Positions 50,335 to 63,446 of a stretch of 64,000 nt of DNA are shown one piece after another. The notes under the pieces were generated by a model. That model saw only the letters and a list, made by a program, of their open reading frames with translations. It was not told the DNA's origin and searched no databases. The stretch comes from Hippophae tibetana. Its lineage: Eukaryota; Streptophyta; Magnoliopsida; Rosales; Elaeagnaceae. Location: the NCBI GenBank assembly GCA_037013495.1, contig CM072803.1, forward strand, positions 55,503,627-55,567,626, given 5' to 3'. Numbering within the stretch: position 1 is the first letter of the stretch; every line of letters starts with the position of its first letter. A program made the translations under genes and the position numbers.

Positions 50335-52519
50335 TCGATGGCATCGTAATGAATTTGCCTTTGGTTGTCCCCTTCTCCCTAGAAATCTAGATTTCAAACC
50401 TATTCTAAGAGTAAGAGTTAGTGAAATATGATGCTACATATTACGCTCATCCCCAATAGCAATTTTTCTAGCTAGGTAACAAAAAGTTTACAAATGATGT
50501 CTGAAACAACCTCTATCCATCAACATTTTTCATAGGTAATATAATTTGCATGAATTTGCCTATGCGGGGAATTAGGAATTACAAAGGAAAGAAAATAATC
50601 ATAGATCATGAGGAAAAATCAATAAGGGGAAAATAAAACATAATCATTTTCTCATATCTATATTATAAAAGAAAGTTGTCGAAATAAATACTACGCGTTT
50701 TATTTCCTAATAATTATGATATATATTTAAGTGAAATTATTACATGTTATGATGCAAAACTATTTAAATTTGAAATTTTGTTCATTATTCTAAATAAGAG
50801 ATCAATAATTCTCATTTTCGACTCATTTTTGACATCAATATTCTTAACTTATTTATAAGTTATTTTGGTTTCTTTGGATGGCATCGTAATGAATTTGCCT
50901 TTGGTTGTCCCCTTCTCCCTAGAAATCTAGGTTTCAAACCCATTCTAAGAGTAAGAGTTAGTGAAATATGAAGCTACATATTACGCTCATCCACCATAGC
51001 AATTTTTCTAGCTAGGTAACAAAAAGTTTACAAATGATGTCTGAAACAACCTCTATCCATCAACATTTTTCATTTGGAAGGGAGGTAATATAATTTGCAT
51101 GAATTTGCCTGTGCGGGGAATTAGGACTTACAAAGGAAAGAAAATAATCATAGATCATGAGGAAAAATCAATACGGGGAAAATGAAATATAATCATTTTC
51201 TCATATCTATATTATAAAAGAAAGTTCTCGAAATAAATTCTACGCGTTTTATTTCCTAAAAATTATGATATGTATTTAAGTGAAATTATTACATGTTATG
51301 ATGCAAAACTATTTAAATTTGAAATTTTGTTCATTATTCTAAATAAGAGATCAATAATTCTCATTTTCGACTCATTTTTGACATCAATATTCTTAACTTA
51401 TTTATAAGTTATTTTGGTTTCTTTGGATGGCATCGTAATGAATTTGCCTTTGGTTGTCCCCTTCTCCCTAGAAATCTAGGTTTCAAACCCATTCTAAGAG
51501 TAAGAGTTAGTGAAATATGAAGCTACATATTACGCTCATCCACAATAGCAATTTTTCTAGCTAGGTAACAAAAAGTTTACAAATGATGTCTGAAACAACC
51601 TCTATCCATCAACATTTTTCATTTGGAAGGGAGGTAATATAATTTGCATGAATTTGCCTGTGCGGGGAATTAGGACTTACAAAGGAAAGAAAATAATCAT
51701 AGATCATGAGGAAAAATCAATACGGGGAAAATGAAACATAATCATTTTCTCATATCTATATTATAAAAGAAAGTTCTCGAAATAAATACTACGCGTTTTA
51801 TTTCCTAATAATTATGATATGTATTTAAGTGAAATTATTACGTCTTATGATGCAAAACTATTTAAATTTGAAATTTTGTTCATTATTCTAAATAAGAGAT
51901 CAATAATTCTCATTTTCGACTCATTTTTGACATCAATATTCTTAACTTATTTATAAGTTATTGTGATTTTTTTGGATTGCATCGTAATGAATTTGCCTTT
52001 GGTTGTCCCTTTCTCCCTAGAAATCTAGGTTTCAAACCCATTCTAAGAGTAAGAGTTAGTGAAATATGAAGCTACATATTACGCTCATCCACAATAGCAA
52101 TTTTTCTAGCTAGGTAACAAAAAGTTTACAAATGATGTCTGAAACAACCTCTATCCATCAACATTTTTCATTTGGAAGGGAGGTAATATAATTTGCATGA
52201 ATTTTCCTGTGCGGGGAATTAGGACTTACAAAGGAAAAATAATAATCATAGATCATGAGGAAAAATCAATAAGGGGATAATAATACATAATCATTTTCTC
52301 ATATCTATATTATAAAAGAAAGTTGGCAAAATAAATACTATGCGTTTTATTTCCTAATAATTATGATATATTTAAGTGAAATTATTACGTCTTATGATGC
52401 AAAACTATTTAAATTTGAAATTTTGTTCATTATTCTAAATAAGAGATCAATAATTCTCATTTTCGACTCATTTTTGACATCAATATTATTAACTTATTTA
52501 TAAGTTATTGTGGTTTTTT
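50335..52519. repeat. 4-monomer HOR, 2,185 bp, copy 2 (monomers 93-96)
   Basis: Anchors are at 50335, 50875, 51424 and 51973, all 2,185 bp after monomers 89-92. The private 'CATCCACCATAGC' recurs in monomer 94. Few differences are visible. Monomer 93 has 'CTAGATTTC' in place of 'CTAGGTTTC', and monomer 96 has 'GGAAAAATAATAATC' and lacks the 'CATGGATC' change. Confidence 0.9.
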
Positions 52520-54701
52520 TGGATGGTATCGTAATGAATTTTCCTTTGGTTGTCCCTTTCTCCCTAGAAATCTAGGTTTCAAACCCATTCTAAGAGTAAG
52601 AGTAAGTGAAATATGATTCTACATATTACGCTCATCCCCAATAGCAATTTTTCTAGCTAGGTAACAAAAAGTTTACAAATGATGTCTGAAACAACCTCTA
52701 TCCATCAACATTTTTCATTTGGAAGGGAGGTAATATAATTTGCATGAATTTGCCTGTGCGGGGAATTAGGACTTACAAAGGAAAGAAAATAATCATAGAT
52801 CATCGAGAAAAATCAATAAGGGGAAAATAAAACATAACCATTTTCTCATGTCTATATTATAAAAGAAAGTTGGCGAAATAAATACTACGCGTTTTATTTC
52901 CTAATAATTATGATATACTTAAATGAAATTATTCGTCTTATGATGCAAAACTATTTAAATTTGAAATTTTGTTCATTATTCTAAATAAGAGATCAATAAT
53001 TCTCATTTTCGACTCATTTTTGACATCAATATTCTTAACTTATTTATAAGTTATTTTCGTTTTTTTCGATGGCATCGTAATGAATTTGCCTTTGGTTGTC
53101 CCCTTCTCCCTAGAAATCTAGGTTTCAAACCTATTCTAAGAGTAAGAGTTAGTGAAATATGATGCTACATATTACGCTCATCCCCAATAGCAATTTTTCT
53201 AGCTAGGTAACAAAAAGTTTACAAATGATGTCTGAAACAACCTCTATCCATCAACATTTTTCATAGGTAATATAATTTGCATGAATTTGCCTATGCGGGG
53301 AATTAGGAATTACAAAGGAAAGAAAATAATCATAGATCATGAGGAAAAATCAATAAGGGGAAAATAAAACATAATCATTTTCTCATATCTATATTATAAA
53401 AGAAAGTTGTCGAAATAAATACTACGCGTTTTATTTCCTAATAATTATGATATATATTTAAGTGAAATTATTACATGTTATGATGCAAAACTATTTAAAT
53501 TTGAAATTTTGTTCATTATTCTAAATAAGAGATCAATAATTCTCATTTTCGACTCATTTTTGACATCAATATTCTTAACTTATTTATAAGTTATTTTGGT
53601 TTCTTTGGATGTCATCGTAATGAATTTGCCTTTGGTTGTCCCCTTCTCCCTAGAAATCTAGGTTTCAAACCCATTCTAAGAGTAAGAGTTAGTGAAATAT
53701 GAAGCTACATATTACGCTCATCCACAATAGCAATTTTTCTAGCTAGGTAACAAAAAGTTTACAAATGATGTCTGAAACAACCTCTATCCATCAACATTTT
53801 TCATTTGGAAGGGAGGTAATATAATTTGCATGAATTTGCCTGTGCGGGGAATTAGGACTTACAAAGGAAAGAAAATAATCATAGATCATGAGGAAAAATC
53901 AATACGGGGAAAATGAAACATAATCATTTTCTCATATCTATATTATAAAAGAAAGTTCTCGAAATAAATACTACGCGTTTTATTTCCTAATAATTATGAT
54001 ATGTATTTAAGTGAAATTATTACGTCTTATGATGCAAAACTATTTAAATTTGAAATTTTGTTCATTATTCTAAATAAGAGATCAATAATTCTCATTTTCG
54101 ACTCATTTTTGACATCAATATTCTTAACTTATTTATGAGTTATTGTGATTTTTTTGGATTGCATCGTAATGAATTTGCCTTTGGTTGTCCCTTTCTCCCT
54201 AGAAATCTAGGTTTCAAACCCATTCTAAGAGTAAGAGTTAGTGAAATATGAAGCTACATATTACGCTCATCCACAATAGCAATTTTTCTAGCTAGGTAAC
54301 AAAAAGTTTACAAATGATGTCTGAAACAACCTCTATCCATCAACATTTTTCATTTGGAAGGGAGGTAATATAATTTGCATGAATTTTCCTGTGCGGGGAA
54401 TTAGGACTTACAAAGGAAAAAAAATAATCATAGATCATGAGGAAAAATCAATAAGGGGATAATAATACATAATCATTTTCTCATATCTATATTATAAAAG
54501 AAAGTTGGCAAAATAAATACTATGCGTTTTATTTCCTAATAATTATGATATATTTAAGTGAAATTATTACGTCTTATGATGCAAAACTATTTAAATTTGA
54601 AATTTTGTTCATTATTCTAAATAAGAGATCAATAATTCTCATTTTCGACTCATTTTTGACATCAATATTCTTAACTTATTTATAAGTTATTTTCGTTTTT
54701 T
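52520..54701. repeat. Further copy of the 2,182-bp 4-mer HOR (monomers 97-100)
   Basis: Anchors are at 52520, 53066, 53606 and 54155. Subtype order and total length (2,182 bp) equal those of 41052-43233 and 43234-45415, but this copy is separated from them by about 7.1 kb of other arrangements. Private changes are 'GGATGTCATCG' in monomer 99 and 'TTATTTATGAGTT' at the end of monomer 99. The latter disrupts the terminal inverted repeat. Confidence 0.88.
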
Positions 54702-57700
54702 TCGATGGCATCGTAATGAATTTGCCTTTGGTTGTCCCCTTCTCCCTAGAAATCTAGGTTTCAAACCTATTCTAAGAGTAAGAGTTAGTGAAATATGATG
54801 CTACATATTACGCTCATCCCCAATAGCAATTTTTCTAGCTAGGTAACAAAAAGTTTACAAATGATGTCTGAAACAACCTCTATCCATCAACATTTTTCAT
54901 AGGTAATATAATTTGCATGAATTTGCCTGTGCGGGGAATTAGGACTTACAAAGGAAAGAAAATAATCATAGATCATCGAGAAAAATCAATAAGGGGAAAA
55001 TAAAACATAACCATTTTCTCATGTCTATATTATAAAAGAAAGTTGGCGAAATAAATACTACGCGTTTTATTTCCTAATAATTATGATATACATAAATGAA
55101 ATTATTCGTCTTATGATGCAAAACTATTTAAATTTGAAATTTTGTTCATTATTCTAAATAAGAGATCAATAATTCTCATTTTCGACTCATTTTTGACATC
55201 AATATTCTTAACTTATTTATAAGTTATTTTCGTTTTTTTGGATGGCATTGTAATGAATTTGCCTTTGGTTGTCCCCTTCTCCCCAGAAATCTAGGTTTCA
55301 AACCTATTCTAAGAGTAAGAGTTAGTGAAATATGATGCTACTTATTACGCTCATCCACAATAGCAATTTATCTAGCTAGGTAACAAAAAGTTTACAAATG
55401 ATGTCTGAAACAACCTCTATCCATCAACATTTTTCATTTGGAAGGGAGGTAATATAATTTGCATGAATTTGCCTTTGCGGGGAATTAGGACTTACAAAGG
55501 AAAGAAAATAATCATAGATCATGAGGAAAAATCAATACGGGGAAAATGAAACATAATCATTTTCTCATATCTATATTATAAAAGAAAGTTCTCGAAATAA
55601 ATACTACGCGTTTTATTTCCTAATAATTATGATATGTATTTAAGTGAAATTATTACGTCTTATGATGCAAAACTATTTAAATTTGAAATTTTGTTCATTA
55701 TTCTAAATAAGAGATCAATAATTCTCATTTTCGACTCATTTTTGACATCAATATTCTTAACTTATTTATAAGTTATTGTGATTTTTTTGGATTGCATCGT
55801 AATGAATTTGCCTTTGGTTGTCCCTTTCTCCGTAGAAATCTAGGTTTCAAACCCATTCTAAGAGTAAGAGTTAGTGAAATATGAAGCTACATATTACGCT
55901 CATCCACAATAGCAATTTTTCTAGCTAGGTAACAAAAAGTTTACAAATGATGTCTGAAACAACCTCTATCCATCAACATTTTTCATTTGGAAGGGAGGTA
56001 ATATAATTTGCATGAATTTTCCTGTGCGGGGAATTAGGACTTACAAAGGAAAAAAAATAATCATGGATCATGAGGAAAAATCAATAAGGGGATAATAATA
56101 CATAATCATTTTCTCATATCTATATTATAAAAGAAAGTTGGCAAAATAAATACTATGCGTTTTATTTCCTAATAATTATGATATATTTAAGTGAAATTAT
56201 TACGTCTTATGATGCAAAACTATTTAAATTTGAAATTTTGTTCATTATTCTAAATAAGAGATCAATAATTCTCATTTTCGACTCATTTTTGACATCAATA
56301 TTCTTAACTTATTTATAAGTTATTTTCGTTTTTTTCGCTGGCATCGTAATGAATTTGCCTTTGGTTGTCCCCTTCTCCCTAGAAATCTAGGTTTCAAACC
56401 TATTCTAAGAGTAAGAGTTAGTGAAATATGATGCTACATATTACGCTCATCCCCAATAGCAATTTTTCTAGCTAGGTAACAAAAAGTTTACAAATGATGT
56501 CTGAAACAACCTCTATCCATCAACATTTTTCATAGGTAATATAATTTGCATGAATTTGCCTATGCGGGGAATTAGGAATTACAAAGGAAAGAAAATAATC
56601 ATAGATCATGAGGAAAAATCAATAAGGGGAAAATAAAACATAATCATTTTCTCATATCTATATTATAAAAGAAAGTTGTCGAAATAAATACTACGCGTTT
56701 TATTTCCTAATAATTATGATATATATTTAAGTAAAATTATTACATGTTATGAGGCAAAACTATTTAAATTTGAAATTTTGTTCATTATTCTAAATAAGAG
56801 ATCAATAATTCTCATTTTCGACTCATTTTTGACATCAATATTCTTAACTTATTTATAAGTTATTTTGGTTTCTTTGGATGGCATCGTAATGAATTTGCCT
56901 TTGGTTGTCCCCTTCTCCCTAGAAATCTAGGTTTCAAACCCATTCTAAGAGTAAGAGTTAGTGAAATATGAAGCTACATATTACGCTCATCCACAATAGC
57001 AATTTTTCTAGCTAGGTAACAAAAAGTTTACAAATGATGTCTGAAACAACCTCTATCCATCAACATTTTTCATTTGGAAGGGAGGTAATATAATTTGCAT
57101 GAATTTGCCTGTGCGGGGAATTAGGACTTACAAAGGAAAGAAAATAATCATAGATCATGAGGAAAAATCAATACGGGGAAAATGAAACATAATCATTTTC
57201 TCATATCTATATTATAAAAGAAAGTTCTCGAAATAAATTCTACGCGTTTTATTTCCTAATAATTATGATATGTATTTAAGTGAAATTATTACGTCTTATG
57301 ATGCAAAACTATTTAAATTTGAAATTTTGTTCATTATTCTAAATAAGAGATCAATAATTCTCATTTTCGACTCATTTTTGACATCAATATTCTTAACTTA
57401 TTTATAAGTTATTGTGATTTTTTTGGATTGCATCGTAATGAATTTGCCTTTGGTTGTCCCTTTCTCCGTAGAAATCTAGGTTTCAAACCCATTCTAAGAG
57501 TAAGAGTTAGTGAAATATGAAGCTACATATTACGCTCATCCACAATAGCAATTTTTCTAGCTAGGTAACAAAAAGTTTACAAATGATGTCTGAAACAACC
57601 TCTATCCATCAACATTTTTCATTTGGAAGGGAGGTAATATAATTTGCATGAATTTGCCTGTGCGGGGAATTAGGACATACAAAGGAAAGAAAATAATCAT

Positions 57701-57972
57701 AGATCATGAGGAAAAATCAATACGGGGAAAATGAAACATAATCATTTTCTCATATCTATATTATAAAAGAAAGTTCTCGAAATAAATACTACGCGTTTTA
57801 TTTCCTAATAATTATGATATGTATTTAAGTGAAATTATTACGTCTTATGATGCAAAACTATTTAAATTTGAAATTTTGTTCATTATTCTAAATAAGAGAT
57901 CAATAATTCTCATTTTCGACTCATTTTTGACATCAATATTCTTAACTTATTTATAAGTTATTGTGATTTTTT
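54702..57972. repeat. Mixed and chimeric monomers (101-106)
   Basis: Anchors are at 54702, 55239, 55788, 56335, 56875 and 57424. Monomer 101 (537 bp) joins a 'TTTCGATGG' head and the 9-bp deletion to a 'CATCGAG', 'CATAACC', 'ATATACATAAATG' body. Monomer 102 introduces a new head, with 'GGCATTGTAATG', 'CTCCCCAG', 'GCTACTTATTACG' and 'CAATTTATCTAGC', which recurs at 59066, 61806 and 63447. Monomer 106 combines a 'CTCCGTAG' head with a 'TACGGGG' body. Confidence 0.84.
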
Positions 57973-60712
57973 TGGATTGCATCGTAATGAATTTGCCTTT
58001 GGTTGTCCCTTTCTCCCTAGAAATCTAGGTTTCAAACCCATTCTAAGAGTAAGAGTTAGTGAAATATGAAGCTACATATTACGCTCATCCACAATAGCAA
58101 TTTTTCTAGCTAGGTAACAAAAAGTTTACAAATGATGTCTGAAACAACCTCTATCCATCAACATTTTTCATTTGGAAGGGAGGTAATATAATTTGCATGA
58201 ATTTTCCTGTGCGGGGAATTAGGACTTACAAAGGAAAAAAAATAATCATAGATCATGAGGAAAAATCAATAAGGGGATAATAATACATAATCATTTTCTC
58301 ATATCTATATTATAAAAGAAAGTTGGCAAAATAAATACTATGCGTTTTATTTCCTAATAATTATGATATATTTAAGTGAAATTATTACGTCTTATGATGC
58401 AAAACTATTTAAATTTGAAATTTTGTTCATTATTCTAAATAAGAGATCCATAATTCTCATTTTCGACTCATTTTTGACATCAATATTATTAACTTATTTA
58501 TAAGTTATTGTGGTTTTTTTGGATGGTATCGTAATGAATTTTCCTTTGGTTGTCCCTTTCTCCCTAGAAATCTAGGTTTCAAACCCATTCTAAGAGTAAG
58601 AGTAAGTGAAATATGATTCTACTTATTACGCTCATCCCCAATAGCAATTTTTCTAGCTAGGTAACAAAAAGTTTACAAATGATGTCTGAAACAACCTCTA
58701 TCCATCAACATTTTTCATTTGGAAGGGAGGTAATATAATTTGCATGAATTTGCCTGTGCGGGGAATTAGGACTTACAAAGGAAAGAAAATAATCATAGAT
58801 CATCGAGAAAAATCAATAAGGGGAAAATAAAACATAACCATTTTCTCATGTCTATATTATAAAAGAAAGTTGGCGAAATAAATACTACGCATTTTATTTC
58901 CTAATAATTATGATATACATAAATGAAATTATTCGTCTTATGATGCAAAACTATTTAAATTTGAAATTTTGTTCATTATTCTAAATAAGAGATCAATAAT
59001 TCTCATTTTCGACTCATTTTTGACATCAATATTCTTAACTTATTTATAAGTTATTTTCGTTTTTTTGGATGGCATTGTAATGAATTTGCCTTTGGTTGTC
59101 CCCTTCTCCCCAGAAATCTAGGTTTCAAACCTATTCTAAGAGTAAGAGTTAGTGAAATATGATGCTACTTATTACGCTCATCCACAATAGCAATTTATCT
59201 AGCTAGGTAACAAAAAGTTTACAAATGATGTCTGAAACAACCTCTATCCATCAACATTTTTCATTTGGAAGGGAGGTAATATAATTTGCATGAATTTGCC
59301 TATGCGGGGAATTAGGACTTACAAAGGAAAGAAAATAATCATAGATCATGAGGAAAAATCAATACGGGGAAAATGAAACATAATCATTTTCTCATATCTA
59401 TATTATAAAAGAAAGTTCTCGAAATAAATACTACGCGTTTTATTTCCTAATAATTATGATATGTATTTAAGTGAAATTATTACGTCTTATGATGCAAAAC
59501 TATTTAAATTTGAAATTTTGTTCATTATTCTAAATAAGAGATCAATAATTCTCATTTTCGACTCATTTTTGACATCAATATTCTTAACTTATTTATAAGT
59601 TATTGTGATTTTTTTGGATTACATCGTAATGAATTTGCCTTTGGTTGTCCCTTTCTCCTTAGAAATCTAGGTTTCAAACCCATTCTAAGAGTAAGAGTTA
59701 GTGAAATATGAAGCTACATATTACGCTCATCCACAATAGCAATTTTTCTAGCTAGGTAACAAAAAGTTTACAAATGATGTCTGAAACAACCTCTATCCAT
59801 CAACATTTTTCATTTGGAAGGGAGGTAATATAATTTGCATGAATTTTCCTGTGCGGGGAATTAGGACTTAAAAAGGAAAGAAAATAATCATAGATCATGA
59901 GGAAAAATCAATACGGGGATAATAATACAAAATCATTTTCTCATATCTATATTATAAAAGAAAGTTCTCGAAATAAATTCTACGCGTTTTATTTCCTAAT
60001 AATTATGATATGTATTTAAGTGAAATTATTACGTCTTATGATGCAAAACTATTTAAATTTGAAATTTTGTTCATTATTCTAAATAAGAGATCAATAATTC
60101 TCATTTTCGACTCATTTTTGACATCAATATTCTTAACTTATTTATAAGTTATTGTGGTTTTTTTCGATGGCATCGTAATGAATTTGCCTTTGGTTGTCCC
60201 TTTCTCCGTAGAAATCTAGGTTTCAAACCCATTCTAAGAGTAAGAGTTAGTGAAATATGAAGCTACATATTACGCTCATCCACAATAGCAATTTTTCTAG
60301 CTAGGTAACAAAAAGTTTACAAATGATGTCTGAAACAACCTCTATCCATCAACATTTTTCATTTGGAAGGGAGGTAATATAATTTGCATGAATTTGCCTA
60401 TGCGGGGAATTAGGACTTACAAAGGAAAGAAAATAATCATAGATCATGAGGAAAAATCAATACGGGGAAAATGAAACATAATCATTTTCTCATATCTATA
60501 TTATAAAAGAAAGTTCTCGAAATAAATACTACGCGTTTTATTTCCTAATAATTATGATATGTATTTAAGTGAAATTATTACGTCTTATGATGCAAAACTA
60601 TTTAAATTTGAAATTTTGTTCATTATTCTAAATAAGAGATCAATAATTCTCATTTTCGACTCATTTTTGACATCAATATTCTTAACTTATTTATAAGTTA
60701 TTGTGATTTTTT
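57973..60712. repeat. 5-monomer HOR, 2,740 bp, copy 1 (monomers 107-111)
   Basis: Anchors are at 57973, 58520, 59066, 59615 and 60164. Monomers 107-109 are reproduced closely 2,740 bp later. The private 'AGAGATCCATAATTC' of monomer 107 (about 58443) is also in monomer 112. The 'GGCATTGTAATG' head of monomer 109 is in monomer 114. Monomers 110 and 111 have mixed features: 'GATTACATCG' and 'CTTAAAAAGG' in 110, and a 'GTGGTTTTTTTCGATGG' leader in 111. Confidence 0.86.
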
Positions 60713-63446
60713 TGGATTGCATCGTAATGAATTTGCCTTTGGTTGTCCCTTTCTCCCTAGAAATCTAGGTTTCAAACCCATTCTAAGAGTAAGAGTTAGT
60801 GAAATATGAAGCTACATATTACGCTCATCCACAATAGCAATTTTTCTAGCTAGGTAACAAAAAGTTTACAAATGATGTCTGAAACAACCTCTATCCATCA
60901 ACATTTTTCATTTGGAAGGGAGGTAATATAATTTGCATGAATTTTCCTGTGCGGGGAATTAGGACTTACAAAGGAAAAAAAATAATCATAGATCATGAGG
61001 AAAAATCAATAAGGGGATAATAATACATAATCATTTTCTCATATCTATATTATAAAAGAAAGTTGGCAAAATAAATACTATGCGTTTTATTTCCTAATAA
61101 TTATGATATATTTAAGTGAAATTATTACGTCTTATGATGCAAAACTATTTAAATTTGAAATTTTGTTCATTATTCTAAATAAGAGATCCATAATTCTCAT
61201 TTTCGACTCATTTTTGACATCAATATTATTAACTTATTTATAAGTTATTGTGGTTTTTTTGGATGGTATCGTAATGAATTTTCCTTTGGTTGTCCCTTTC
61301 TCCCTAGAAATCTAGGTTTCAAACCCATTCTAAGAGTAAGAGTAAGTGAAATATGATTCTACATATTACGCTCATCCCCAATAGCAATTTTTCTAGCTAG
61401 GTAACAAAAAGTTTACAAATGATGTCTGAAACAACCTCTATCCATCAACATTTTTCATTTGGAAGGGAGGTAATATAATTTGCATGAATTTGCCTGTGCG
61501 GGGAATTAGGACTTACAAAGGAAAGAAAATAATCATAGATCATCGAGAAAAATCAATAAGGGGAAAATAAAACATAACCATTTTCTCATGTCTATATTAT
61601 AAAAGAAAGTTGGCGAAATAAATACTACGCGTTTTATTTCCTAATAATTATGATATACATAAATGAAATTATTCGTCTTATGATGCAAAACTATTTAAAT
61701 TTGAAATTTTGTTCATTATTCTAAATAAGAGATCAATAATTCTCATTTTCGACTCATTTTTGACATCAATATTCTTAACTTATTTATAAGTTATTTTCGT
61801 TTTTTTGGATGGCATTGTAATGAATTTGCCTTTGGTTGTCCCCTTCTCCCCAGAAATCTAGGTTTCAAACCTATTCAAAGAGTAAGAGTTAGTGAAATAT
61901 GATGCTACTTATTACGCTCATCCACAATAGCAATTTTTCTAGCTAGGTAACAAAAAGTTTACAAATGATGTCTGAAACAACCTCTATCCATCAACATTTT
62001 TCATTTGGAAGGGAGGTAATATAATTTGCATGAATTTGCCTATGCGGGGAATTAGGACTTACAAAGGAAAGAAAATAATCATAGATCATGAGGAAAAATC
62101 AATACGGGGAAAATGAAACATAATCATTTTCTCATATCTATATTATAAAAGAAAGTTCTCGAAATAAATACTACGCGTTTTATTTCCTAATAATTATGAT
62201 ATGTATTTAAGTGAAATTATTACGTCTTATGATGCAAAACTATTTAAATTTGAAATTTTGTTCATTATTCTAAATAAGAGATCAATAATTCTCATTTTCG
62301 ACTCATTTTTGACATCAATATTCTTAACTTATTTATAAGTTATTGTGATTTTTTTGGATTGCATCGTAATGAATTTGCCTTTGGTTGTCCCTTTCTCCGT
62401 AGAAATCTAGGTTTCAAACCCATTCTAAGAGTAAGAGTTAGTGAAATATGAAGCTACATATTACGCTCATCCACAATAGCAATTTTTCTAGCTAGGTAAC
62501 AAAAATTTACAAATGATGTCTGAAACAACCTCTATCCATCAACATTTTTCATTTGGAAGGGAGGTAATATAATTTGCATGAATTTTCCTGTGCGGGGAAT
62601 TAGGACTTACAAAGGAAAAAAAATAATCATGGATCATGAGGAAAAATCAATAAGGGGATAATAATACATAATCATTTTCTCATATCTATATTATAAAAGA
62701 AAGTTGGCAAAATAAATACTATGCGTTTTATTTCCTAATAATTATGATATATTTAAGTGAAATTATTACGTCTTATGATGCAAAACTATTTAAATTTGAA
62801 ATTTTGTTCATTATTCTAAATAAGAGATCAATAATTCTCATTTTCGACTCATTTTTTACATCAATATTATTAACTTATTTATAAGTTATTGTGGTTTTTT
62901 TGGATGGTATCGTACTGAATTTTCCTTTGGTTGTCCCTTTCTCCCTAGAAATCTAGGTTTCAAACCCATTCTAAGAGTAAGAGTAAGTGAAATATGATTC
63001 TACATATTACGCTCATCCCCAATAGCAATTTTTCTAGCTAGGTAACAAAAAGTTTACAAATGATGTCTGAAACAACCTCTATCCATCAACATTTTTCATT
63101 TGGAAGGGAGGTAATATAATTTGCATGAATTTTCCTATGCGGGGAATTAGGACTTACAAAGGAAAAAAAAAATCAGAGATCATGAGGAAAAAATCAATAA
63201 GGGGAAAATAAAACATAACCATTTTCTCATGTCTATATTATAAAAGAAAGTTGGCGAAATAAATACTACGCGTTTTATTTCCTAATAATTATGATATACA
63301 TAAATGAAATTATTCGTCTTATGATGCAAAACTATTTAAATTTGAAATTTTGTTCATTATTCTAAATAAGAGATCAATAATTCTCATTTTCGACTCATTT
63401 TTGACATCAATATTCTTAACTTATTTATAAGTTATTTTCGTTTTTT
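60713..63446. repeat. 5-monomer HOR, second copy (monomers 112-116)
   Basis: Anchors are at 60713, 61260, 61806, 62355 and 62901. The first three monomers repeat 107-109 at 2,740 bp. Monomer 115 has 'CTCCGTAG', 'CATGGATC' and a two-base loss in 'AACAAAAATTTAC'. Monomer 116 is unusual: 'CGTACTGAATTTTCC', 'TTTTCCTATGCGG', a longer A run with 'AATCAGAGATC', then the 'CATAACC' and 'ATATACATAAATG' tail. Confidence 0.85.
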
